From Bacteroidota bacterium (GTDB lineage: Bacteria; Bacteroidota; Bacteroidia; Bacteroidales; TTA-H9), in the NCBI GenBank assembly GCA_003250395.1, contig QKGM01000007.1:1-64000 (forward strand): a stretch of 64,000 nucleotides of DNA. Direction: 5' to 3'. A program made the translations under genes and the position numbers. Below the pieces are notes generated by a model. That model was not told the DNA's origin. It ran no database searches and worked only from the letters and a program-made list of their open reading frames with translations. Every line of letters begins with the position of its first letter. The stretch's first letter is position 1. Shown here in pieces: positions 25,619-33,975 of the stretch.

Positions 25619-26569
25619 ATGATGAAATCAAACTCAAAAGTTTTGATAGCGATATATTTTTTGTTGAGCGCGACTGTAGTAATGGGACAGGCAACTGAAC
25701 CTTGGGTGGTACCTGCAGCAAAAAAGAGTGTTAAAAATCCTGTTGCTGTTTCTACTTCTGTTATTGAAAAAGGGAAGAGTCTCTACATGGCAAACTGTAA
25801 ATCATGCCATGGGGATCCAGGTAAAGGAAACGGGTTGCCGTTGGTTCCTAAACCAACTGACCCAGCAAGCGATAAATATCAGGCTCAGACTGATGGTGAA
25901 ATGTTCTACAAGATGCAGAATGGTCGCGGCGCTATGCCAAAATTTGCCGAGGTAATCCCAGATAATGATAAATGGGCCATTATTCATTTTGTACGTACGT
26001 TCAGTAAAAAAAAAAATAGTGCCGATGCAGGTAAGATAATGCCCGATACTTTACCTGCTGGTTCATCCTTTACCTCAACTTCTTTGAATGGAAAACCGAT
26101 CACACTCAAACTAAAGTTTAATGAACCAGATTCCACTTTGATTGCTACGGTTAGTACATTAAATGAAGATGGTGATTTACTGCCAGTTGAAGGAGTACCT
26201 GTTGGTTTTTTTCTGAAGCGTTATTTTGGAAGTCTTCCTGTTGGAGAGGAAATTGGTCGTACTGATAAAGATGGTCGTATTGAGGTTGCGGTTCCCCGCA
26301 ACCTGCCAGGTGATACATCGGGATTGCTTCATTTTATTGCCAGGGTCACTGATCCGGAGGTGTATGGTATTGCCATGGACTCAATTGGTGCTTCATGCGG
26401 AAAACCATTGGTAATAGTTAATATTACCGAGGAAAGAACTTTATGGGGACGTTCCCGTGTAGCTCCTCTTTACATTATTATCACCTTCTTTGGAGCCTTG
26501 GCGGCAGTATGGGGTACAATGGGGTATGTTGTGTCAAATGTCCTGAAAATAGCCCAAAAGGACGTTTAA
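25619..26569 (+). CDS. Membrane-anchored monoheme cytochrome c
   Basis: A 316-residue protein with a signal peptide (VLIAIYFLLSATVVMGQA) and one class I cytochrome c domain: SLYMANCKSCHGDPGKGNG as heme-binding CxxCH, distal Met in GRGAMPKFAEVIPDNDKWA. A region of about 140 residues follows that is predicted beta-rich (GKPITLKLKFNEP, then LPVEGVPVGFFLKRYFGSLP, DKDGRIEVAVPRNLPG), resembling an Ig-like or carboxypeptidase-regulatory-like fold. A C-terminal membrane helix (APLYIIITFFGALAAVWGTM) anchors it. It would accept electrons from the Fe-S/NrfD pair and pass them to the cbb3 oxidase. The domain mix is unusual. Confidence 0.8.
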   Translation: MMKSNSKVLIAIYFLLSATVVMGQATEPWVVPAAKKSVKNPVAVSTSVIEKGKSLYMANCKSCHGDPGKGNGLPLVPKPTDPASDKYQAQTDGEMFYKMQNGRGAMPKFAEVIPDNDKWAIIHFVRTFSKKKNSADAGKIMPDTLPAGSSFTSTSLNGKPITLKLKFNEPDSTLIATVSTLNEDGDLLPVEGVPVGFFLKRYFGSLPVGEEIGRTDKDGRIEVAVPRNLPGDTSGLLHFIARVTDPEVYGIAMDSIGASCGKPLVIVNITEERTLWGRSRVAPLYIIITFFGALAAVWGTMGYVVSNVLKIAQKDV

Positions 26570-26687
26570 ATGCTGAATATGATTTTGATGAATTGTTATT
26601 AGGATATTTTTAAATTTCTAATTCGATACAGGGAAGAATCCGGCCCGGCTTCATTCCCTTTCACGATCTATAAAAGAAGTATTAACG

Positions 26688-29093
26688 ATGGTTGATTCAA
26701 AAAACATGCCTTGTTTTCATTGTGGCGAGGCATGTGGTACTGTGCCTGTTATTTACGACGGGAAATATTTCTGTTGTAATGGCTGTAAGGCAGTATACCA
26801 ATTGCTCAACCAGAATAATATGCAACAGTATTATACGATCATGGAAACCCCGGGGGTTAAATTTACACCGGAACACCGTCCTTTGAAAAAATCGTTCTCA
26901 TGGTTGAAAAATGAAGAACTTATTGAAAAACTAATCGATTTCAAGCAAGATAGTATTTACAGGGCAACCTTTTATATCCCTGCAATCCACTGTAGTAGTT
27001 GTATCTGGCTGTTGGAGAATCTTGAAAGACTTGATGACGGGATAAGTCGATCAGTCGTCAATTTTGTTAAAAAGGAGGTTACTATTACCTGGAATAATGA
27101 GAAAACAACACTTCAGCAGATTGTTCAATTACTGGCAGATTTGAACTATGAGCCCGAGATTACGCTTGAAGCCATGAGCCGAAGTGGTAAACGGAAAGAG
27201 AACCGACGAATTATATACCAGATTGGAGTAGCCGGCTTTGCCTTCTCAAATATAATGTTGCTGAGTCTGCCAGATTATTTAGCTCACAGAGAAGGGCTTG
27301 AACTTTCATTCCGCAATTTCTTCGGATGGATAAATCTTTTACTGGTTCTTCCTGTCGTTATTTATTCGGCCAGAGATTATTATGAATCAGCAATTGGTAA
27401 CTTAAGAAAGGGTGTCCTGAACCTTGATGTTCCTATCGCCATAGGTATAATTACCCTGTTTATTCAAAGTATCTACGAGGTGTCGGCTGCTATAAGCCCC
27501 GGATATTTTGATTCATTGGCCGGATTTGTTTTTTTTCTGCTTATTGGACGTTGGTATCAGGGCAGAACCTACCATGCTTTGTCATTTGAACGTGATTACA
27601 AATCCTATTTCCCGGTTGCAGTTACAAGGTTAAAGGGAGGTAACGAGGAGTCGGTGTTATTGAAGGACATTGCAAAAGGGGATTTGCTTTTAATACATAA
27701 CCTGGAGCTTATTCCTTCTGATGGCATATTAATTGATGGTGAGGCTATTATAAACTATTCTTTTGTGACCGGCGAATCAATACCTGTTAGTAAACGAGCA
27801 GGAGACGAGGTCTATGCCGGAGGCCGTCAAACCGGAGGCGCAATTGTTATTGAGATTAAAGAAGAGGTAGAGCAAAGTAAATTAACAAGGCTTTGGAACC
27901 AGAGAAATGATGATCATCCCAAACAGGGGATCGTTCGAATGGTAGACTTTGTTAGCCGACGTTTCACCCTGGGACTGCTTTTAGTTGCTTTATTAACCCT
28001 TATCGGATGGCTTCTTATAGATCCAGGTCGCGCAATGATTGCTTTCGTCTCTGTACTGATTGTTGCATGTCCATGCGCATTAGCCCTTACTCTTCCTTTT
28101 ACTTACGGAACCACTATGCAGATTTTTGGTCGACGTGGACTTTTTCTTAGGGAGTCAATGGTTGTTGAAAGTCTGGCAAATATTGATGTTGTTGTTTTTG
28201 ATAAAACTGGGACCCTGACTCTTGCCGACGATCGCAAGGTGCATTGGGAGGGAAGCCCATTAACAGGTACTGAGCGACAACTTATCAGATCTTTGTGTCG
28301 TAATTCAGTCCATCCATTGAGTCAGGCAGTAACCGGATACCTGACTGATTCAGAAGTTCTGCCTGTTATTAATTTCAGAGAGCTTTCAGCGCGGGGAATT
28401 TTAGGAATTGTAAAAGATGTGGAGGTAAGAGCTGGGTCGTCTACATGGCTTGAAATTCCTGTTGATGAATTGATAAACAGAAATGTTTCGGCTGTTCATA
28501 TTATGTTTGACGGGTATTACCGTGGTTTTTTTTCTATTGGTAACAGCTACAGGACCGGGCTTGACTTAATGATCCCTCACCTGAAAAAAATGGGACCAAT
28601 ACATGTAATCAGTGGCGATAATGATGCTGAGAGGGCAACACTACAGCATTTACTGGGAAGAGATACGTCCTTGTCATTCGATATGTCGCCTTCCGATAAG
28701 CTTCACTATATAAGGAATTTAACAAAGAACGGTTTGAAACCACTCATGATTGGTGATGGCCTCAATGATGCAGGAGCTTTAAAAGAAGCATATGCAGGAA
28801 TTTCTCTTGCAGATGATGTTTATCATTTTTCACCTGCCAGTGATGCTATCATTGAAGCTAAATCTTTTAACAGACTGGTAGATTTTCTTTATCTATCAAA
28901 AAGAGCCCTTTCTATCGTTAGAATGAGTTTCTTTATTTCCATTACATACAATGTCATAGGATTGGCATTTGCCATCCGTGGTGTACTATCTCCGGTTATA
29001 GCGGCCATTTTAATGCCTTTAAGCTCTGTTACTGTGGTAGTATTTGTTACCGGAATGGTTCATCTGGTTGCCCGACGGTTTGTTCTTAAATAG
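26688..29093 (+). CDS. ccoI: Copper-exporting P1B-ATPase CcoI/FixI for cbb3 assembly
   Basis: An 801-residue P-type ATPase. The N-terminal cysteine-rich region has PCFHCGEACGT and FCCNGCKAVYQLL, then an HMA domain with AIHCSSCIWLLENLERL. Later come VTGESIPVSKRA (actuator), ACPCALALTLPF (metal-binding CPC), FDKTGTLTLADD (phosphorylation Asp), SVHPLSQAV and MIGDGLNDAGALKEA. CcoI proteins supply Cu to the heme-copper centre of cbb3 oxidase. A 118-base gap separates it from the cytochrome c gene; ccoS and ccoNO follow in order, which fixes the role. The canonical CPC and HMA motifs are intact. Confidence 0.94.
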   Translation: MVDSKNMPCFHCGEACGTVPVIYDGKYFCCNGCKAVYQLLNQNNMQQYYTIMETPGVKFTPEHRPLKKSFSWLKNEELIEKLIDFKQDSIYRATFYIPAIHCSSCIWLLENLERLDDGISRSVVNFVKKEVTITWNNEKTTLQQIVQLLADLNYEPEITLEAMSRSGKRKENRRIIYQIGVAGFAFSNIMLLSLPDYLAHREGLELSFRNFFGWINLLLVLPVVIYSARDYYESAIGNLRKGVLNLDVPIAIGIITLFIQSIYEVSAAISPGYFDSLAGFVFFLLIGRWYQGRTYHALSFERDYKSYFPVAVTRLKGGNEESVLLKDIAKGDLLLIHNLELIPSDGILIDGEAIINYSFVTGESIPVSKRAGDEVYAGGRQTGGAIVIEIKEEVEQSKLTRLWNQRNDDHPKQGIVRMVDFVSRRFTLGLLLVALLTLIGWLLIDPGRAMIAFVSVLIVACPCALALTLPFTYGTTMQIFGRRGLFLRESMVVESLANIDVVVFDKTGTLTLADDRKVHWEGSPLTGTERQLIRSLCRNSVHPLSQAVTGYLTDSEVLPVINFRELSARGILGIVKDVEVRAGSSTWLEIPVDELINRNVSAVHIMFDGYYRGFFSIGNSYRTGLDLMIPHLKKMGPIHVISGDNDAERATLQHLLGRDTSLSFDMSPSDKLHYIRNLTKNGLKPLMIGDGLNDAGALKEAYAGISLADDVYHFSPASDAIIEAKSFNRLVDFLYLSKRALSIVRMSFFISITYNVIGLAFAIRGVLSPVIAAILMPLSSVTVVVFVTGMVHLVARRFVLK

Positions 29094-29213
29094 AGAGAAT
29101 TTGTTCTAATGTATTGATGAACAGGGATTATAACAAAATGATATCGACTAATTTAAAATTAAAATAAATTATTGATTGTCACTAAAAAGGTGTTAAGCAA
29201 CCTTTGATTATTA

Positions 29214-29221
29214 TATCTTTG
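29214..29221 (+). promoter_or_regulatory. Bacteroidetes -7 promoter box for ccoS-ccoNOQP
   Basis: TATCTTTG, an exact TAnnTTTG match, lies 33 bases before the ccoS ATG within the 160-base gap after ccoI. It suggests the structural oxidase genes have a promoter separate from ccoI. Confidence 0.55.
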
Positions 29222-29253
29222 TTTTTAGGTAGTCTGATGCTTAATTAATAACC

Positions 29254-29463
29254 ATGAAAGTAATATTTATCTTGGTTGCGGCCAGTTTATTAGTTGCTTC
29301 AGGATTTCTGGTCGCTTTCCTTTGGGCGGTCCGTAATGGTCAGTATGATGATGATTATACCCCATCGGTAAGGATACTCTTTGATGAAGATAAAGTTCCA
29401 GAAAATAATATAGATATTGAGCAATCAGATGATGATTCTTTAGCAGAAAGTGATAATACATAA
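29254..29463 (+). CDS. ccoS: cbb3-type cytochrome oxidase assembly protein CcoS
   Basis: A 69-residue single-span protein: VIFILVAASLLVASGFLVAF then LWAVRNGQYDDDYTPSVRIL then FDED. The FLWAVRNGQYDD stretch is diagnostic of CcoS, which is needed for heme and copper insertion into CcoN. The acidic tail (PENNIDIEQSDDDSLAES) is longer than in proteobacterial forms. It starts after a promoter box and 18 bases precede ccoNO. Confidence 0.93.
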   Translation: MKVIFILVAASLLVASGFLVAFLWAVRNGQYDDDYTPSVRILFDEDKVPENNIDIEQSDDDSLAESDNT

Positions 29464-29481
29464 ATTCAAATAGTAGTATCT

Positions 29482-31977
29482 ATGCAACCAGAAATTTTTT
29501 CCTACGACAATAAAATCGTAAAGTATTTTACCTATGCCACAATCATATGGGGAGTAGTAGGCATGATCGTAGGGTTATTAATCGCCCTCCAGCTGGCTTT
29601 TCCGTATTTTAATTTTGATATAAGTTTCACGACATATGGTCGGCTTCGTCCCATTCATACAAATGCCGTGATATTCGCTTTCGTGGGGAACGCCATTTTT
29701 ACAGGCGTATATTATTCAATGCAGCGGCTATTGAAGACCAGGATGTATAGTGATTTGCTTAGCTATATTCACTTCTGGGGATGGCAGTTAATCATCGTTT
29801 TAGCAGCATTGACACTTGCCCTTGGATTTACCGCGGGCAAAGAGTATGCCGAGCTTGAGTGGCCTGTGGACCTGCTGATAGCTGTTGTTTGGATTGTTTT
29901 TGGTTGGAATATGTTCGGAACTATTGCGAGACGCAGAGTCCAACACCTCTATGTTGCTATCTGGTTTTATATTGCTTCATGGGTAGCTGTTACCATACTT
30001 CATGTGTTTAACTCTGTTGAATTACCCGTTTCGTTATTTAAAAGTTATCCGGTATATGCAGGTGTCCAGGATGCTTTGGTACAATGGTGGTATGGACATA
30101 ATGCTGTGGCTTTCTTCCTTACTACCCCTTTCCTTGGACTGATGTATTATTTTCTGCCAAAGGCCGCTAACAGACCTATCTATTCTTATAAACTTTCTAT
30201 CATTCATTTCTGGACGCTGATCTTCATTTATATCTGGTCGGGACCCCACCATTTGCTATATCAGGCTTTACCTGATTGGGCTCAAACCATTGGTGTGATT
30301 TTTTCGGTGATGCTCATTGCTCCGTCATGGGGTGGAATGATAAACGGCTTGCTTACTCTGCGCGGTGTCTGGGATAAGGTTCGTGAAACCCCCATGCTCA
30401 AGTTTATGGCTGTGGCGGTAACAGCTTATGGAATGGTGACTTTTGAAGGCCCTATGCTTGCCATCAAGACGGTCAATGGCCTCGTGCACTTTACCGACTG
30501 GATTATCGCGCATGTTCATATTGGCGGATTAGGCTGGAATGGATTTCTTACATTCGCTATGCTTTATTGGCTGATTCCCGTTTTATGGCGTACAAAACTG
30601 TATTCTAATAAACTGGCAAATATCCATTTTTGGCTAGGCACTCTTGGAGTCTTGTTTTATGCTATTCCGCTCTATTGGGCGGCCATCACGCAGGGGCTGA
30701 TGTGGAAGGAGTTTACCCCGGAGGGTTTTCTGCGTTACCCAAACTTTCTTGAAACCGTCGTACAGATTATCCCCATGTATGTTACCCGAATTGCTGGTGG
30801 AGTATTATACATCGTTGGCGTCGTTCTAATGGTTTATAATCTTGTTAAAACGATCAAACAGGGTTCTTTTGTTGCCTCGGAGGAGGTTAGTGCAATGCCG
30901 CTTGAGAAAATCAACAGACACCGTATTTTGGGTGAAACCATTCATGGATGGGTTGAACGAAAACCAGTACAGTTTACCTTCTGGGTTGCCGTTGCTTTAC
31001 TTTTTGGAAGTATAGTCAGTATTGTTCCGATGTTTGTGGTAAAGACCAATATTCCTACTATTAGTAGTGTTAAACCCTATTCCCCCCTTGAGTTACAAGG
31101 TCGTGATATTTATATCCGGGAAGGGTGTTATACTTGTCATAGTCAAATGGTCAGACCTTTCCGCAGTGAAACAGAACGTTATGGTGAATATAGCAAGTCG
31201 GGCGAATTTGTGTACGATCATCCTTTTCAGTGGGGTTCACGCCGAATGGGGCCAGATCTTGCCCGCACTGGTGTTGTAGAAGGTAAAATGTATAAGACTG
31301 CTGCATGGCATTTTAACCATTTTTATAATCCACAAGAGATGAACGCTGAAAGCCGGATGCCTGCTTACCCATGGCTGATTGCCAATAAAATGAACATAAG
31401 TTCTACACCGGCTAAAATTAATGCAATGATTATGCTTGGTGTTCCTTACCCCGAGGGATTCGCAGAAAGATCTGTTGATAGTCTTATGAATCAGGCCCGA
31501 ATGATTGCCGATGACCTGAAGCAATCAGGAATTGAAGTTGAACCTGATCGAGAAGTTATTGCTATGATTGCTTATATGCACCGATTAGGGAGGGATATCA
31601 GCGAACAAAAACCTGTGAAAACAGGATTGGTCATGAAAACTGATGTTCCTGGAATTCTTACTGATCAGGAGTCGGTTGATCTCGGAGCGCAGTTGTTTAA
31701 AGCCAACTGTGCTGCCTGCCACGGAGTATCAGGTGAAGGTAATGCAATTGGTCCTAATCTTACCGATAATTATTGGATACATGGGGGAGCACCTGATTCA
31801 GTTTATAATACTATCTATAATGGAGTGCCGGCAAAAGGAATGCAGGCATGGAAAGATTTGCTCACAAAAGATCAGTTACAACAGGTTTTCAGCTTCTCGA
31901 TGAAGATAAAGGGTACAAATATGAGTGGGGGAAGGGCTCCTCAGGGTCTGGAAGAGAAACCTCAAAAAATGGAATAG
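29482..31977 (+). CDS. ccoNO: CcoN-CcoO fusion with C-terminal cytochrome c domain
   Basis: An 831-residue subunit of the cbb3-type terminal oxidase. Residues 1 to about 480 form the heme-copper CcoN domain (GRLRPIHTNAVIFAF, HNAVAFFLTTPFLGLMYYFL, SGPHHLLYQALPDWAQTIG, HFTDWIIAHVHIGGLGWNG). A CcoO domain follows (SVKPYSPLELQGRDIYIREG, then CYTCHSQMVRPF). At the end is a second c domain: LFKANCAACHGVSGEGNAIG, then PNLTDNYWIHGG and NGVPAKGMQAWKD. That last domain is close to the CcoP domain at 32182-32790. N-O fusions are known in Bacteroidetes; the third domain makes this protein carry two c hemes in addition to the b hemes. Confidence 0.93.
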   Translation: MQPEIFSYDNKIVKYFTYATIIWGVVGMIVGLLIALQLAFPYFNFDISFTTYGRLRPIHTNAVIFAFVGNAIFTGVYYSMQRLLKTRMYSDLLSYIHFWGWQLIIVLAALTLALGFTAGKEYAELEWPVDLLIAVVWIVFGWNMFGTIARRRVQHLYVAIWFYIASWVAVTILHVFNSVELPVSLFKSYPVYAGVQDALVQWWYGHNAVAFFLTTPFLGLMYYFLPKAANRPIYSYKLSIIHFWTLIFIYIWSGPHHLLYQALPDWAQTIGVIFSVMLIAPSWGGMINGLLTLRGVWDKVRETPMLKFMAVAVTAYGMVTFEGPMLAIKTVNGLVHFTDWIIAHVHIGGLGWNGFLTFAMLYWLIPVLWRTKLYSNKLANIHFWLGTLGVLFYAIPLYWAAITQGLMWKEFTPEGFLRYPNFLETVVQIIPMYVTRIAGGVLYIVGVVLMVYNLVKTIKQGSFVASEEVSAMPLEKINRHRILGETIHGWVERKPVQFTFWVAVALLFGSIVSIVPMFVVKTNIPTISSVKPYSPLELQGRDIYIREGCYTCHSQMVRPFRSETERYGEYSKSGEFVYDHPFQWGSRRMGPDLARTGVVEGKMYKTAAWHFNHFYNPQEMNAESRMPAYPWLIANKMNISSTPAKINAMIMLGVPYPEGFAERSVDSLMNQARMIADDLKQSGIEVEPDREVIAMIAYMHRLGRDISEQKPVKTGLVMKTDVPGILTDQESVDLGAQLFKANCAACHGVSGEGNAIGPNLTDNYWIHGGAPDSVYNTIYNGVPAKGMQAWKDLLTKDQLQQVFSFSMKIKGTNMSGGRAPQGLEEKPQKME

Positions 31978-31979
31978 AT

Positions 31980-32171
31980 ATGCAGTTTTTTCAACAACTT
32001 TTCAATCAGTCGGAATCAGGTTGGCTTTGGGCAATAGGCTCACTCCTTCTGTTTATTCTGTTTTTTACAGTAATGATTTGTATTGTAATGGGTCTCAGCA
32101 AAAGTTTTGTTGATCAGATGAAAAAAGCTCCGTTGCTTGAGGAGGAGGACAGAAATCTAAATATAGAATAA
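31980..32171 (+). CDS. cbb3 oxidase small subunit CcoQ-like
   Basis: A 63-residue protein starting at ATG 31980, two bases after the ccoNO stop; the track ORF begins inside ccoNO. It has one membrane helix (GWLWAIGSLLLFILFFTVMI then CIVMGLSK) and an acidic C-terminal tail. Position between ccoO and ccoP plus size identify a CcoQ-like subunit, thought to stabilise the oxidase. Primary sequence alone would not name it. Confidence 0.65.
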   Translation: MQFFQQLFNQSESGWLWAIGSLLLFILFFTVMICIVMGLSKSFVDQMKKAPLLEEEDRNLNIE

Positions 32172-32181
32172 AACATATACT

Positions 32182-32790
32182 ATGAATTACGAAGGAATCA
32201 ATAAAGAAAAGAGTATGCAATCCGAAGAGGATTCTACTGTTACTGATAAAGAGAAAAGCCTTCTGTTGCCTCACGAATTCGATGGCATCCGTGAACTCGA
32301 TAATCCACCCCCCAGATGGTTAATGTATATACTTTATATCACAGTCTTTTTTTCTGCATTATACTGGGTTCATTACCATACTTTCAGGCAAGGCCCAACA
32401 CAGGATGAAGAATACCTGGCTGAGATGGCTGCTTCAGTTGCTGCCAGAGATGCTGATTCATCTGTTGTTAAGCTGGCTCAACTCACTGATCAGGTCAACC
32501 TTGATGCCGGTAAGAAGATATATAATGAGAAACTGTGTTATTCGTGCCATGGTATGGCTGGTGAGGGGAATGCTGTCGGACCAAATCTTACGGATGACTA
32601 TTGGATACATGGTTCATCTATCGACAAAATTGTCGAAGTATTAATAAACGGTGTTCCGGCCAAGGGAATGGCTCCTTTCAAGGATCAACTGACTAAAGAA
32701 CAGATTCTTCAGGTAGCCAGCTATGTTCTTAGCCTTCAAGGAACAAACCCTCCCAATGCTAAAGCTCCCCAGGGTGAAAAGGCTGGTTAG
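32182..32790 (+). CDS. ccoP: cbb3 oxidase subunit CcoP, single heme c domain
   Basis: A 202-residue membrane-anchored cytochrome c. The N-terminal HEFDGIRELDNPPPRWLMYI matches the cbb3 CcoP entry motif (DGI.ELDNP.P.WW) and is followed by a membrane helix (YILYITVFFSALYWVHYHTF). There is then only one c domain: KLCYSCHGMAGEGNAVGPNL, WIHGSSIDKI and NGVPAKGMAPFKD. Typical CcoP proteins have two CxxCH domains and about 300 residues. The missing domain appears as the extra C-terminal domain on the upstream CcoNO fusion. It accepts electrons from soluble or membrane cytochromes and passes them to CcoO. Confidence 0.9.
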   Translation: MNYEGINKEKSMQSEEDSTVTDKEKSLLLPHEFDGIRELDNPPPRWLMYILYITVFFSALYWVHYHTFRQGPTQDEEYLAEMAASVAARDADSSVVKLAQLTDQVNLDAGKKIYNEKLCYSCHGMAGEGNAVGPNLTDDYWIHGSSIDKIVEVLINGVPAKGMAPFKDQLTKEQILQVASYVLSLQGTNPPNAKAPQGEKAG

Positions 32791-32827
32791 GTTTTGCTGA
32801 ATTTTATGTAACTCACGGTTTATATAA

Positions 32828-33709
32828 TCATTCTGTACGGCGGTGTTTCCATCGCCTGTGAGACCATAACCAACTCCCAGGATTCGCTCTTATTTCTTTT
32901 TCCAGCATATTTGCATATCTACGCGTTATTTCTCCATATGGGAGATCATTAGGGTTATCAACCAAAGGTTCAATTACCAAATCGTACCAGCCACGCCTCT
33001 TCCTCACTATGTGGGCATAGACAATCGGAAGGTTGTTTGCACGCGCATGCTTTTCTGGTCCATGCAGAAATGCTGTTTCGCGTCCTAAAAAATTTACCCA
33101 GATTGCATTGTCAGGTTTTCCAGGATTCTGATCTGCCGCCATCAGATAAATCGTTGGGGTATCTTTAAGTTTCTCAAAGGTAAGGCTCGTTTCCCTGATC
33201 GAGACCAGTGATGTACCCCGTCGTTCACGTGTACGTCGTAACAACGTGTCTATATACGGATTGGAAAGGGTTTTGTAAAAGGCAACTACCCCGAAAGGTA
33301 CCTGAAGGCTGGCTGATGAAGCTCCCCATTCCCAATTGTTAAAATGAGCCGTTACGGCAATGAAACTTTGCCCCTTTTTGAAATAGGGTTGGATCACTTC
33401 AGGGTTTGATATACGATAACGTTTGATGAACTGTTTATCGGTCATCGTAAAGCCCTTGATCCCTTCTGTAAGAATATCAGTAAGATTTTGGTAGGTAGCT
33501 CTTTCAATTTTTTTAAGGTTTTCTTCTGGTTCATCCGGAAAGCAGCTGTGCAGATTTTGCATGACAACAGATCTGCGGTAACCTGCCATACGCCAGAAAA
33601 TCAACCTGAATAAATCGGAAATACGGTATAATAACCAGAATGGAGTCATCCAGAACAACACCATAAAGAGTCCGGCTATCAGAAAAAGAATAAGATTGAT
33701 TATAGCCAT
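32828..33709 (-). CDS. Lysophospholipid/lipid A acyltransferase (LpxL/HtrB family)
   Basis: A 293-residue protein using ATG 33709 (MAIINLILFLIAGLFM); the track start 33778 adds 23 residues without homology. It has an N-terminal membrane helix, then FWRMAGYRRSVVMQNLHSCF then PDEP, and the catalytic HxxxxE motif in TAHFNNWEWGA. It transfers an acyl chain from acyl-ACP to a lipid A precursor or ornithine-type lipid. No other lipid A genes are nearby. It converges with ccoP at a 37-base distance, so it is separate from the oxidase operon. Confidence 0.85.
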   Translation of the reverse strand: MAIINLILFLIAGLFMVLFWMTPFWLLYRISDLFRLIFWRMAGYRRSVVMQNLHSCFPDEPEENLKKIERATYQNLTDILTEGIKGFTMTDKQFIKRYRISNPEVIQPYFKKGQSFIAVTAHFNNWEWGASSASLQVPFGVVAFYKTLSNPYIDTLLRRTRERRGTSLVSIRETSLTFEKLKDTPTIYLMAADQNPGKPDNAIWVNFLGRETAFLHGPEKHARANNLPIVYAHIVRKRRGWYDLVIEPLVDNPNDLPYGEITRRYANMLEKEIRANPGSWLWSHRRWKHRRTE

Positions 33710-33922
33710 CAGTTTTTGGTTACATAAACTTTGCAAAACTCCGGCGGTTTTCCCTCGGTTGAGGCAAAGGTCTGTCATTTTTAAATAATAGCAATGTAAA
33801 TTAGACGGTTTTTAGATGAATTTTTTCTATTAACAGAGTTTTGAATGAACTTGTAAAGAAAATAGCCCGATAGATTCCTGTATGGAATGTTAAGGAAACA
33901 GAGAGAATCAGAATATAATAAC

Positions 33923-33956
33923 AAAACCCCGTCACAAATATTCTTGTGACGGGGCT
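33923..33956 (-). terminator. Intrinsic terminator after the GH97 gene
   Basis: CCCCGTCACAA (33927-33937) and TTGTGACGGGG (33944-33954) form a perfect 11-bp stem with a 6-base loop. On the minus strand it is followed by TTTTGTT. It lies about 20 bases downstream of the GH97 stop. Confidence 0.85.
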
Positions 33957-33975
33957 TCTCTCAATACTGGTTCGT

